Assembly (NCBI GenBank): GCA_964632355.1 | Contig: CAZWBW010000010.1 | Location: 1 to 44,539 of the forward strand | Reading direction: 5' to 3' | Origin: JALOAP01 sp964632355 | Lineage (GTDB): Bacteria > Chloroflexota > Dehalococcoidia > Tepidiformales > Tepidiformaceae | Length of the DNA stretch: 44,539 nt | Shown: in pieces, positions 22,929 to 31,150 of the stretch | Numbering within the stretch: the first letter of the stretch is position 1 | Layout: every line of letters begins with the position of its first letter | Notes under the pieces: model-generated | The model's database searches: none | The model's input: the letters and a program-made list of their open reading frames with translations, nothing else | What the model was told of the DNA's origin: nothing | Position numbers and translations under genes: made by a program

Positions 22929-23759
22929 CTGGAACTTGTCAACATCGAGCTGATCGGACTTGGCGCCGCTGTAGGCGCCTTCGGCACCATCGTGGGCGCG
23001 GGCGGCGGCTTCGTCCTCGTCCCTGTCCTCCTGCTGCTCTTTCCCGACCGTGAGGCGAAGACCATCACGGCGATGTCGCTGTTCGTCGTGACCGCGAACG
23101 CGATTTCCGGGTCGGTCGCGTATTCGCGGCAGCGCCGCATCGACTACGCCGTGGGGCTGCTCTTCGCTTTGAGTACACTGCCTGGGGCCGTCGCCGGCGC
23201 CATTGTGGTCGGCTACATCCCCCGCCGCCTGTTCGACGCCATCTTCGGCATCACGCTCTTCGCCATCGGCGCCTACCTCGCTCTGCGCGCCGGCGTGCAG
23301 ACGATTCAGCGCCCGGCCACGGGCCGCGGCGTCATCCACCGCCGTATCACCGACCGTTCGGGCCAGCAGTTCTTCTACTCCTTCCAGCTCTGGAAAGGGA
23401 TGCTCCTCAGCGTGGGCGTGGGTTTCCTGAGCAGCCTTCTCGGCATCGGCGGCGGCGTCATCCACGTCCCGATCATGACCACTATCCTGCACTTCCCCGT
23501 GCACGTTGCCACCGCCACGTCCCAGTTCGTGCTCGCCTTTGTCTCCGCCGAAGGCACCACCGTTCACTTTCTCACCGGCACGCTCGGGTGGAACGAAACG
23601 CTCGGCGATGCCGCGCTCCTGGCGCTCGGCGCTGTCGTTGGTGCGCAGATTGGCGCGTTCGCCGCGCGTCGAATGCCGCCCGGGCACATCGTCCGCGTGC
23701 TCGCAGCCGCGCTGATGCTCGTCGGCATCCGCCTCGGGCTCAAGGCGCTGGGGATCTGA
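22929..23759 (+). CDS. TauE/SafE (TSUP) family sulfite/anion exporter
   Basis: 276 aa if it begins at CTG 22929, with about eight transmembrane helices. The duplicated TSUP motif appears twice: GTIVGAGGGFVLVPVLLLL and LLGIGGGVIHVPIM. Such proteins export sulfite, sulfoacetate or other small organic anions. The frame opens at TAG 22920-22922 and has no ATG, GTG or TTG before GTG 22992, which would cut the first helix in half; CTG 22929 with AGGT five bases upstream restores it. It is one base from the convergent peptidase gene. The substrate is unknown. Confidence 0.75.
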   Translation: MELVNIELIGLGAAVGAFGTIVGAGGGFVLVPVLLLLFPDREAKTITAMSLFVVTANAISGSVAYSRQRRIDYAVGLLFALSTLPGAVAGAIVVGYIPRRLFDAIFGITLFAIGAYLALRAGVQTIQRPATGRGVIHRRITDRSGQQFFYSFQLWKGMLLSVGVGFLSSLLGIGGGVIHVPIMTTILHFPVHVATATSQFVLAFVSAEGTTVHFLTGTLGWNETLGDAALLALGAVVGAQIGAFAARRMPPGHIVRVLAAALMLVGIRLGLKALGI

Positions 23760-23760
23760 G

Positions 23761-25983
23761 CTACGCTCCGGGGTTCTCCTGGTCGCGCCAGCCCGAGCGG
23801 CGATCCTCGATGACGTGCCCGGTGCCCCCGGGACGTTCGAACGTTCGGTGCGGGTCCAGCCGCCGGAGCAGCCACCACGCGCCCACACTGACCGCCGACA
23901 TGAGGCCCGCCAGCACCGAAAGGTACATCAGCCCCCGCTCGGTCGCGTCGGTCCAGCCGGTATAGGCCGCCCGCGCCAGCCGCAACGCCTCGGCGTGGTC
24001 GCCCGCCGCGTACGCTGCTTCCGCCCGCGCGAGGTCGGCGTCCGGGTCCTGGAAGAGCAAGCCCACCCGCGTCAGGAACGATGGTTTGAACCCCGACTGT
24101 TTCTCCCGCGCGATGGCGAGCATGCGCGCCGAAGCAGTCTCGTTGAAGGCGGTCGTTCTCGCCGCTGCCGCGAGCCGTTCGGCTTCGACGAAGTTGCCCG
24201 CCCCGTACTCCTCGCGCGCCTTCGCCAGTTGCTGCAATGCAGCCGAACCCTCGGGCTCGTTCGCGAGCTCCACCGTTGCCCCGGCGATCGCTGCGATCGC
24301 CTGGCGCTGGTCGTCGACCCGCTGGCGCGACGCCGCAAGGGGTTCGGCGCCCCAGTGCCCGAGCAGCGCCTGCGTTGCGGGGAGTCCCGCTTTGGCGCCC
24401 TCGTCGAGCACCGCCGCGTACTCGTCCAGTACCGCATTCGCATCAGCGACCTGTTTCTCGATCGGCTTGAAGATCCATGCGTCGAGGTTCGCCTGTACGT
24501 CGGTCGGCACCCCGCTCAGCCCGAACTCGCTCGCCCGGGCGGCGAGAGCCTTCGCGGCCTCGTGCGCCGCTCGCCGCTCGGCCAGCAGCGGTGCGCTCGT
24601 CTCGCGGTTCCATACCCACGTGAGGAACAGCTCGTCCAGCGCGAGCCCGCTCACGAGTTCGCCCCGGTCCATGAACCAGCCGCCATCCGCCGGCCGGGCC
24701 GCTTCGCCAAGCCCCGAGAGCACGGCACTCATTTTCTCTCGCCCGCCGACGGCGCGTGCGAATTCGGCCCAGAACGCGTTCGCCTTGCCGTACCAGTAGT
24801 GACCGTCGAAGATTTCCGACCCGTTCCACCACGCCGCCAGCGGGTCGGTGTAGCCCTTCGTCTCCCAGCCCCACTCGCGAACCGGGTACCCGAGTTCCGT
24901 GGCCAGCGTATTTGCCGCGTACTCCGCCAGGCCCTCCCACAGCCACGCGTCTGCGAGCGTTGTAGGTCCGGACCACTGATGCGCGAGTTCGTGCACGGTC
25001 ACCTGGGCATCGAACTCCAGGTCGCCTTCCGTGGAGATCAGCATCTCCCCCTTCCGCACGAACGCGAGTCCCGCCGCGCCGTTGAACAGGATCAGGTTGC
25101 TCTGCCGCAGGTGCGCCACATCGTGGGGGTAGGGGAAGCCGAACAGGTCTTCCAACAGTGGAAGCGCACGTTGCGCGGTGGCGAACTGCAGCTCCGCCCA
25201 CTCCTGGCTGCTCCGGAAGTACTCCAGGGTGAGCCGCACGGTGCCGGCCGAAAGGGCCACGTCGGCTTCCATCCTCCCGCGCTTCGAATCGTCCGTAATC
25301 GACTGTGCGAACCCCGAGTACGGCAGCGCCAGGGCGCGCTGGCGACAGGCGTCATCAAGGTTTGCGCACCGCTCGAGCACAACGGGCTTATCGGCGGCGA
25401 ACGCCACGACCGACGTTTCGCCGCATACCCAGCGCTCGAGCCCCGCATCGCGTACGTCGTCCGGCTGCTTTGCGATACGTACGCAGCCTGGCTCCACGAA
25501 GTTGTCGCCCGCCTGCGGGATGTCGAGGAACACAAACGAACCCGGGCCCTGGCTCACGAACATAGCCTCGATGTACCCGGGTTCCACCCTCGCGATTTCG
25601 CTCGCCTGGGCCCCGACGTCGTAGGTGGCGGTGAACTTCGCCCTGCGCTTCGGCTTCAACGGTTCGGGGAATGTCACCAGGTACGCGTCCGGGTCATCGT
25701 CGCCGCTGGGGACCGGCGTAAGGGCAAGTGACTGGCCGTCTCGCTCGACGCGCACGTTGCGCGCGCCCGGCATCGCCCAGAACACCACCTCGCCGATTTC
25801 CCGCACCGCCTGCACCTCCATTTCGACGCGCACGGTCATCGAACCTCCCGGCACATCGAGCCGGTAGTACGAATCCGAGGCCATGTGGTAGTTCGGCGGC
25901 GTGGCCGCTCGTCCCGTCCCATTCGCGGTCAGGAGCAGGCTGCCGAGCACGGCGAAAATCGCCAGCGCGAGGCGCGGAATCAT
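23761..25983 (-). CDS. Secreted/membrane M1-like metallopeptidase
   Basis: 740 aa. Signal peptide at 1-26 (MIPRLALAIFAVLGSLLL), zinc motif HELAHQW with His331, Glu332 and His335, and WLWEGLAEY downstream. The third ligand is Glu350 by motif (EGLAEY) or Glu354 by the classical 18-residue spacing; the loop is shorter than in aminopeptidase N, so activity should be checked. A helical C-terminal region ends with one transmembrane helix (about 690-712, LSVLAGLMSAVSVGAWWLL) and a basic tail. It probably faces outside, anchored at the C-terminus. Weak start: ATG 25983, no clear ribosome site. Confidence 0.75.
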   Translation of the reverse strand: MIPRLALAIFAVLGSLLLTANGTGRAATPPNYHMASDSYYRLDVPGGSMTVRVEMEVQAVREIGEVVFWAMPGARNVRVERDGQSLALTPVPSGDDDPDAYLVTFPEPLKPKRRAKFTATYDVGAQASEIARVEPGYIEAMFVSQGPGSFVFLDIPQAGDNFVEPGCVRIAKQPDDVRDAGLERWVCGETSVVAFAADKPVVLERCANLDDACRQRALALPYSGFAQSITDDSKRGRMEADVALSAGTVRLTLEYFRSSQEWAELQFATAQRALPLLEDLFGFPYPHDVAHLRQSNLILFNGAAGLAFVRKGEMLISTEGDLEFDAQVTVHELAHQWSGPTTLADAWLWEGLAEYAANTLATELGYPVREWGWETKGYTDPLAAWWNGSEIFDGHYWYGKANAFWAEFARAVGGREKMSAVLSGLGEAARPADGGWFMDRGELVSGLALDELFLTWVWNRETSAPLLAERRAAHEAAKALAARASEFGLSGVPTDVQANLDAWIFKPIEKQVADANAVLDEYAAVLDEGAKAGLPATQALLGHWGAEPLAASRQRVDDQRQAIAAIAGATVELANEPEGSAALQQLAKAREEYGAGNFVEAERLAAAARTTAFNETASARMLAIAREKQSGFKPSFLTRVGLLFQDPDADLARAEAAYAAGDHAEALRLARAAYTGWTDATERGLMYLSVLAGLMSAVSVGAWWLLRRLDPHRTFERPGGTGHVIEDRRSGWRDQENPGA

Positions 25984-26195
25984 GTCTGTACCATCGGCCC
26001 ACAGCCCCGGTTTCTTCAGTGCACAGGCGAATTCCGCTGCGCCTTCACCTTCCCGAATTCGGCAGGTAAGGGGTTCACCGGACCGTTACGTTATTGCGAT
26101 GACTGTAGGGCGGGTTGTCATACCCTTCGGAACTTGCACACCAAATCCCACCCTGTTCCAGGTCCGGAGGAGCTCTGAAAACCCTCGCTCGTTCC

Positions 26196-27497
26196 ATGGC
26201 CGGTGTCGCCACCGCCGGCCTCGCAATCCAGACGCGCCCCGCGGATCATGCGGGCGCCCGAATCCCCGAAGCACAGGTTCCCACCGCACTCCGCGCCTTT
26301 TGGGCCGATGGCCTCTTCGCTGCCGCCCAGGACGCGTTCATCCTGTCGTACCTGCCGATCCTGGCGCACGCACTCGGCGCCAGCGGCACGGAGATTGGCC
26401 TGCTCGCTGCCAGTCAGAGCCTCGGCGGCGCGCTCGCCCTCTACCCCGGGGCGTTCGCCGCACGCCGCGCAACAAGCCTGCGCTGGATCGTCGTCTTCTA
26501 CTCCGGCATCCTCGGCCGGCTGGCGTTCCTCGGCGCGGCCTTCGCGGTCGCCTTCATGAGTGGCAATGCCGCGCTCTACACGGTCATCGCCCTGTTCGCC
26601 GCCCGCGCGTTCATCCAGAACTTCACCGTCCCGGCGTGGACGTCGCTCGCCGCGGACATCATCCCGCCGGGCCTGCGCGCACGGTACTTCGCGTCGCGCA
26701 ACTTCGCGATCCAGGGCGCGACCCTGGCTATCACGCCCCTCGGCGGTCTCTTCCTCGACGCGATTGGCTTCCCGGGTGGCTACGTTGTCGCGCTGCTCGT
26801 CTCGTTCATCTTCGGGATGTGCGCCACCCTCGCCTATTCGCGTATCCCCGAGCCGCCGCGCAAGGAACGCCCTGCCGAGACGCGGAAGGCCGTTCCACCG
26901 CTCCGCGTCGCCCGCGACGCCACCTTCCGAAACTTCGTCGGCGGGACCATGCTGGTGCACTTCGGCGCGCAGATGGCTGGCCCGTTCTTCAACGTCTACC
27001 TGGTTGAAGACCTCGGCGGCAGCAACTTCATCATCGGTGTCATCGCCATGGTGGCGTCGCTCACTGGCATCGCCGGGCAACTCATCTGCGGCGACCTCCT
27101 CTCACGCCGCGGGTCGCTCTGGCTCACCCGCGCGACGCTGCTCACCATGCCCGCCATCCCGCTGCTCTGGCTTGGTGTCATCAACCCCTGGATGGCGGTG
27201 ATTCCGAACGTGCTGGGCGGGTTCGTGTGGTCTGCGTTCGGGCTGGCGAACTTCCAGCAACAACTCGAACTCATTCCCGAGGACAGCCGCGAGGACTACA
27301 TCGCCCTGTTCCACCTCGCGATGTTGGTGAGCATGTTCGCCGCGCCGTTTGTCGGCGGCGCGCTCGTCGATATCGTCGGCTACCGGATGGCGTTCCTGGT
27401 CTCCGCGGGGGTTCGCGCGGCGGCGCTGCTCGTGTTCTTTGGTGGTGCGACCAGCCGGCAGCAGCCCATCCCGCGGCGGCGGGCGGCCGCCCGCTAA
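26196..27497 (+). CDS. MFS transporter
   Basis: 433 aa with 12 predicted transmembrane helices. After an N-terminal tail of about 30 residues, ALRAFWADGLFAAAQDAFI begins helix 1, and the loop 2-3 motif AARRATSLRWIV resembles the MFS consensus G-x-x-x-D/R-R. The segment SRRGSLWLTRATLL marks the start of the second half. The substrate is not recognisable. The reported start is ATG 26196, but a strong GGAGGAG at 26166-26172 serves no ATG; CTG 26175, four bases after GGAGG, is a possible start that adds seven residues. The stop codon overlaps the convergent MarR gene (CTAA). Confidence 0.8.
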   Translation: MAGVATAGLAIQTRPADHAGARIPEAQVPTALRAFWADGLFAAAQDAFILSYLPILAHALGASGTEIGLLAASQSLGGALALYPGAFAARRATSLRWIVVFYSGILGRLAFLGAAFAVAFMSGNAALYTVIALFAARAFIQNFTVPAWTSLAADIIPPGLRARYFASRNFAIQGATLAITPLGGLFLDAIGFPGGYVVALLVSFIFGMCATLAYSRIPEPPRKERPAETRKAVPPLRVARDATFRNFVGGTMLVHFGAQMAGPFFNVYLVEDLGGSNFIIGVIAMVASLTGIAGQLICGDLLSRRGSLWLTRATLLTMPAIPLLWLGVINPWMAVIPNVLGGFVWSAFGLANFQQQLELIPEDSREDYIALFHLAMLVSMFAAPFVGGALVDIVGYRMAFLVSAGVRAAALLVFFGGATSRQQPIPRRRAAAR

Positions 27498-27976
27498 CCC
27501 TGGGCCACTTCCGAGGGATGGAGGTCGCGGGCGCGGCGTGCCTCGCCCGCGGCCACCAGCTTCTCGAGCGCGCTCGTGATCAGCTGGAGGTCGTCGTCCC
27601 CGAGGTCCTCCATGAGCGACGCAGCGTACTCGTGGGCTTCCTCGCGCGCAGCGCTCACGGCTTCGCGACCCCGCGGTTCGAGCCAGATGGAGATGCCCCG
27701 CCGATCGTTGGGCGACACCTCACGCCGAATGAACCCGCCGCGCTCCAGCCGTTCAAGCAACGCCGAGACCGATGGCCGCGTGACATAAAGACGATCGGCG
27801 AGCTCGGCGTTGCTGATCCCTTCGGACTCCTGTACGTGGGCGAGCAGACGAAGCTGTGTGACCGTGAGCCCGTCACGGTCCCACAGCATCAGGCGAAATG
27901 GATCGAGCAGCGCGCTCGCCTTGAAGAGGGCAGCGACGGCAGCTTCGACAGCGGCAGGATTCTGATGTTCCGACAC
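27494..27976 (-). CDS. MarR family transcriptional regulator
   Basis: 160 aa. The winged helix-turn-helix reads GISNAELADRLYVTRPSVSA with LLERLERGGFIRREVSPNDR, the wing of MarR proteins. The flanking helices would form the dimer interface. It probably senses a small molecule or oxidant. GTG 27976 is a leaderless start 8 nt after TATAGT. It lies 50 nt downstream of an LLM oxidoreductase gene on the same strand and converges on an MFS transporter, a common arrangement for a regulated detoxification or catabolic set. Confidence 0.88.
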   Translation of the reverse strand: MSEHQNPAAVEAAVAALFKASALLDPFRLMLWDRDGLTVTQLRLLAHVQESEGISNAELADRLYVTRPSVSALLERLERGGFIRREVSPNDRRGISIWLEPRGREAVSAAREEAHEYAASLMEDLGDDDLQLITSALEKLVAAGEARRARDLHPSEVAQG

Positions 27977-27984
27977 GACGCTGC

Positions 27985-27990
27985 ACTATA
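27985..27990 (-). promoter_or_regulatory. -10 box, leaderless marR start
   Basis: TATAGT on the minus strand lies 8 nt before GTG 27976, with GTGACC about 18 nt further upstream as a possible -35. No ribosome site follows. Confidence 0.5.
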
Positions 27991-28026
27991 CGCTGCCGTC
28001 TGCCTACCGGTCACTCGGCGACCCGT

Positions 28027-29052
28027 CTAGTTCTGCTGCAGCTCCTTGATGATCGCGCGGACGGCCTCTTCGTCCTCCGGCGTCTTGACTGCCGCGCTGA
28101 AGCCCACCCGGTCGCACACGCCGCCGTACCGCTCCTTAATGGCCTGGGCCACCTTGTCGTACGGCGCGATCACGGCGAACTCGGTCAGCATCTCATCGGG
28201 GATGACGGCCGGCATTTCGTCCCACTTGCCCTGCAGGCTCATCTCGTGGAGTCGCGCCGTCGTGTCGCCCCAGCCGTGGTGGTCGAACACCGCCTGGTAC
28301 GTTCGCGTCGAACCGTAGAACGAAATCTGCCGCTTGATCTCCTGGGCGTTCTGCTCGGCCTCGCTCCAGGTCCTCCCGGTGGCGAGGAACCCGCCGCCGC
28401 AGATCTCGAACTGATCGCGCGTGCGGCCGCTCTTCTCGAGCCCCTTCATGATCTCCGGCAGGAGCACGTCCTTCGTGTACTTCATTGTGTTGAAGCCGTG
28501 CAGCTTCACGCCGTCGCACACTTCGCCGGCAACGAACGCGTTCCGCGGGTTCACCGCAGCGATATGCACCGGGATGTGCGGATGCTCGATCGGGCCCGGG
28601 TTGAAGTTCGGCGTCATCAGCGTGAACGTGTAATGCTCGCCGACGTAGTCCAGCTTCTCGCCGGTCTGGAACGTGTGCCAGATGGCCTTGAGTGCCTGCA
28701 CGTACTCCCGAATCCGCGGCGCCGGCGGCGACCACGGCACCGAGAAGCGCCGCTGGTTGTGCCCCTTCACCTGCGTGCCGAGGCCCAGCGTCATGCGCCC
28801 CTTCGAGAAGCGCTGCAGGTCCCACGCCATCATCGCCGTTACCATGGGGCTCCGAGGGAACGCGATAGCGACCGATGTCCCGATACCGATCCGCTCCGTG
28901 TGCTCGGCCGCCAGCACCAGCGGGAGGAAGCTATCGTGCGCCGTTTCCGCTGCGTTGATGCCGTCGTACCCAAGTTCCTCGGCGCGCCTGGCCACTTCCC
29001 CGGCCTGCTCGAGGCGCGCAGCGTAGAGGCCCGTCTCAACCTTGAATCCCAT
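28027..29052 (-). CDS. LLM class F420-dependent oxidoreductase
   Basis: 341 aa. It has the luciferase-like barrel with EVARRAEELGYDGINAAET, RIGIGTSVAIAFPRSP and GRMTLGLGTQVKGHNQRRF. This last segment resembles the MSMEG_2256-type F420 subfamily (TIGR03617), so F420 rather than FMN is likely (inference). ATG 29052 has GGAG eight bases upstream and a promoter with two CACGTG sites. marR follows 50 nt later and may regulate it. An open frame continues upstream, but it is not part of this protein. Confidence 0.88.
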   Translation of the reverse strand: MGFKVETGLYAARLEQAGEVARRAEELGYDGINAAETAHDSFLPLVLAAEHTERIGIGTSVAIAFPRSPMVTAMMAWDLQRFSKGRMTLGLGTQVKGHNQRRFSVPWSPPAPRIREYVQALKAIWHTFQTGEKLDYVGEHYTFTLMTPNFNPGPIEHPHIPVHIAAVNPRNAFVAGEVCDGVKLHGFNTMKYTKDVLLPEIMKGLEKSGRTRDQFEICGGGFLATGRTWSEAEQNAQEIKRQISFYGSTRTYQAVFDHHGWGDTTARLHEMSLQGKWDEMPAVIPDEMLTEFAVIAPYDKVAQAIKERYGGVCDRVGFSAAVKTPEDEEAVRAIIKELQQN

Positions 29053-29078
29053 CCTCAATCTCCAATCCTTCGCAAAGT

Positions 29079-29119
29079 CACGTGGCCGGATTGTGGCAGG
29101 CACGTGGCACCGCCCGCAA
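29079..29119 (-). promoter_or_regulatory. LLM promoter with two CACGTG sites
   Basis: The minus strand has TTGCGG (29114-29119) and CACAAT (29090-29095) 18 nt apart. Two GCCACGTG direct repeats (CACGTG at 29079-29084 and 29101-29106) are 22 bp apart, two helical turns, one in the spacer and one at the start site. A repressor pair is inferred, with the nearby MarR as the obvious candidate. Confidence 0.4.
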
Positions 29120-29184
29120 GGCGACATCGGACCGGCCGGGCGTCGGGCTTGCGGTGTGAGGTGGTGCGCCCGGATGCCGTGGCC

Positions 29185-29439
29185 TAATCGCTGTTGAGCT
29201 GAGCCCCGAACCCGGTCTCGTTCGACAGGCCCGGTGGCGGTTCGAACCGGAACGTATCGCCCGCTGGGGCCGCAAAACTCCACCTCCCGGACCTCAACGC
29301 GCAGGACCTGCCCGCTGGGACGTTCCTCATCCACCTCATATCGCAGCGACGTAAGGGTTACTGGATCGACGCAGTTCGTCGGCGCCCGCCGGAGTCGGCG
29401 ACCTCCAGCCCGGCGCTGTCTTCCGTGTAGCTCCGTCAC
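29185..29439 (-). pseudogene. Possible frameshifted small gene
   Basis: The region between the two LLM genes holds no intact gene. A minus-strand frame starts at GTG 29439 after GGAGGAG and contains TLTSLRYEVDEERPSGQVLR and then VEVREVEF, well-behaved coding-like sequence. At TTTT (29274-29277) it would continue as AAPAGDTFRFEPPPGLSNET and stop at 29185 only if one T were removed. The first 20 residues are Arg-rich, and other frames look better there, so a second shift is possible. It is either a decayed gene or a sequencing error. No family is recognised. Confidence 0.3.
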
Positions 29440-29552
29440 GTGGGCTCTCCTCCTGCATAGCCGGGCAGTAGCCGCGTGCTCCAACAGGTTCACTGCCCGA
29501 TGTCGAATTTCACGCTCTGCTATCTGTGCCGCTTCGCGCACTCCGCCGTTTC

Positions 29553-29561
29553 TGGTAGAGT
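29553..29561 (+). promoter_or_regulatory. Extended -10 promoter of third LLM gene
   Basis: TGGTAGAGT (TGn followed by TAGAGT) lies 23 nt before ATG 29585, leaving a short leader with GGAGGGAAAG. Confidence 0.45.
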
Positions 29562-29584
29562 CCCGGCCACGGAGGGAAAGTCGA

Positions 29585-30847
29585 ATGAAGTTCGGGATTT
29601 TCTACGAGCACCAGCTACCACGTCCCTGGGGCGAGGACGATGAGCGCCGCCTTTACCACGAAGCGCTCGAACAGGTCGAACACGCCGACCGGCTGGGAAT
29701 CGACTACGCATGGGAGGTGGAGCACCACTTCCTCGAGGAATACAGCCACTCCTCGGCGCCCGAAGTCTTCCTCGCGGCCGCGAGCCAGCGCACGAAGAAC
29801 ATTCGCCTGGGCCACGGCATCAAGCTCATGCCCCCGGCGTACAACCATCCTGCCCGCGTCGCCGAAGAGGTCGCCACGCTCGACATCGTCTCGAACGGTC
29901 GCGTCGAGTTTGGCACCGGCGAATCGTCCGCGCGCATCGAACTCGAGGGGTTCCGCATCGATCCCGCCGAGAAGCGCGCCATGTGGCGCGAAACCGTCGA
30001 ACAGGTCTGCCGCATGATGTCGGAAACGCCCTACCCGGGGTTCGAAGGCAAGTACTTCTCCATGCCACCGCGCAACGTTGTCCCGAAGCCGGTGCAGAAG
30101 CCGCACCCGCCGCTCTGGGTTGCCTGTTCGAACCGCGACACGATCCACCTCGCGGCGCAGCTCGGCATTGGCGCGCTCACCTTCGCCTTCGTCAATCCCG
30201 AAGAGGCGCGCCACTGGGTCACCGACTACTACGAAACCTTCAAGCGCGAGTGCGTGCCCATCGGCAAGGCGGTCAACCCGAACATCGCGATGGTCACCAG
30301 CTTCTCCGTCCACCACAACGAGGAAGAGGCCGCGCGCCGCGGTGGCCAGGGCTTCGACTTCTTCGGCTATGCCCTCGGCCACTACTACGCCTTCGGCGAG
30401 CACGTTCCCGGTGAAACCAACATCTGGGACGCGTTCCTGCGCTCACCCGGACAGGCGCCGGAGCTGCTGAACAACCGTGCGCGTGGCGGCATCGGAACGC
30501 CCGAACAGGTTCGCAACCACCTGCGCCTCTTCGCCGATTGCGGCGTCGACCAGGTGGTGTTCATCCAGCAGGGCGGGAAGAACCGCCATGAGCACATTCT
30601 CGAGTCGCTCGACCTCTTCGCCGCCGAGGTGATGCCGGAGTTCCACGAAGAGGAAGAGAAGCGCCAGGCGCGGAAGATGGAGGAGCTCGCCCCCTACATC
30701 GAGCAGGCGTTCAAGCGCAAGGAAGAGGTGCTCAATGGCGCACCGCCGCCCGGGCCCATCGCGCCAGTTCCCGCCTACGGGCGCACCATCGCCGAAGGCA
30801 CCGTCGGGCGGAAGGCGACGCAGGAAGACAAGGAGCGCGTCCGCTAG
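29585..30847 (+). CDS. LLM class flavin-dependent oxidoreductase/monooxygenase
   Basis: 420 aa. It begins MKFGIFYEHQLPRPW, the typical strand 1 of bacterial luciferase/alkanal monooxygenase homologues, followed by GIDYAWEVEHHF, IRLGHGIKLMPPAYNHP and GRVEFGTGES. The C-terminal part has an insertion rich in charged residues (EEEEKRQARKMEEL) ending with GPIAPVPAYGR. It probably oxygenates a hydrophobic substrate with FMNH2 or F420H2. GGAGGGAAAG precedes ATG 29585. A strong hairpin ends the unit. Confidence 0.88.
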   Translation: MKFGIFYEHQLPRPWGEDDERRLYHEALEQVEHADRLGIDYAWEVEHHFLEEYSHSSAPEVFLAAASQRTKNIRLGHGIKLMPPAYNHPARVAEEVATLDIVSNGRVEFGTGESSARIELEGFRIDPAEKRAMWRETVEQVCRMMSETPYPGFEGKYFSMPPRNVVPKPVQKPHPPLWVACSNRDTIHLAAQLGIGALTFAFVNPEEARHWVTDYYETFKRECVPIGKAVNPNIAMVTSFSVHHNEEEAARRGGQGFDFFGYALGHYYAFGEHVPGETNIWDAFLRSPGQAPELLNNRARGGIGTPEQVRNHLRLFADCGVDQVVFIQQGGKNRHEHILESLDLFAAEVMPEFHEEEEKRQARKMEELAPYIEQAFKRKEEVLNGAPPPGPIAPVPAYGRTIAEGTVGRKATQEDKERVR

Positions 30848-30874
30848 CACCCCCGCCGCCTGACAGAACCGACC

Positions 30875-30916
30875 GATCACGCCTGTACGATCTGAAGGAC
30901 TCGTATAGGCGTGATC
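30875..30916 (+). terminator. Long inverted repeat after LLM gene
   Basis: GATCACGCCT-G-TACGA pairs with TCGTA-T-AGGCGTGATC: 16 bp with one G:U pair around a 10-nt loop. It lies 27 nt past the stop. The following TCTATGTGCTCTTTT is moderately T-rich. It is most likely a terminator; a bidirectional operator is an alternative. Confidence 0.65.
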
Positions 30917-31150
30917 TCTATGTGCTCTTTTGCAACATCTCGGGGTGGTCCCGTAGTACCGCGATCGGCAGCCCATGCCGAATATCAACTCAGAAAACGA
31001 AACGGGAGCCAGCCGCGAAACAGTGACCGGGACCACAGTGCTCCGCCCTTGGGCGGAAGTAGGCTTAGGCCGGAGTACCGTCGATGCGGCGACTCGCTTA
31101 GTAGAGACTAGAGTCAGGCGGTGACAGGACCCGCGAAGGAGGAGAGGACA
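30917..31150 (+). other. Unassigned leader of zinc-finger pair
   Basis: No convincing ORF. It contains a hairpin TCCGCCC/GGGCGGA (31042-31057), flanked by CTCCG (31041-31045) and CGGAG (31071-31075), and a candidate -10 TAGAGT at 31109-31114 followed by GAAGGAGGAGAGG before ATG 31151. I compared it by eye with c-di-GMP and c-di-AMP riboswitch cores and saw no match. It may be an upstream RNA or simply promoter DNA. Confidence 0.35.

Noticed and set aside
29234..29584. N-terminal extension of the third LLM gene
   Set aside because: The conserved start MKFGIF and GGAGGG lie at 29585; the upstream part is low-quality sequence in another context.
30911..31111. 66-codon ORF in the leader of the zinc-finger pair
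   Set aside because: No ribosome site, Arg/Ser/Pro-rich random-like sequence; covers the hairpin region.
30917..31150. c-di-GMP or c-di-AMP riboswitch
   Set aside because: Some GAAAC and GGCTTAGGCCGG resemblance, but the conserved core order is missing.
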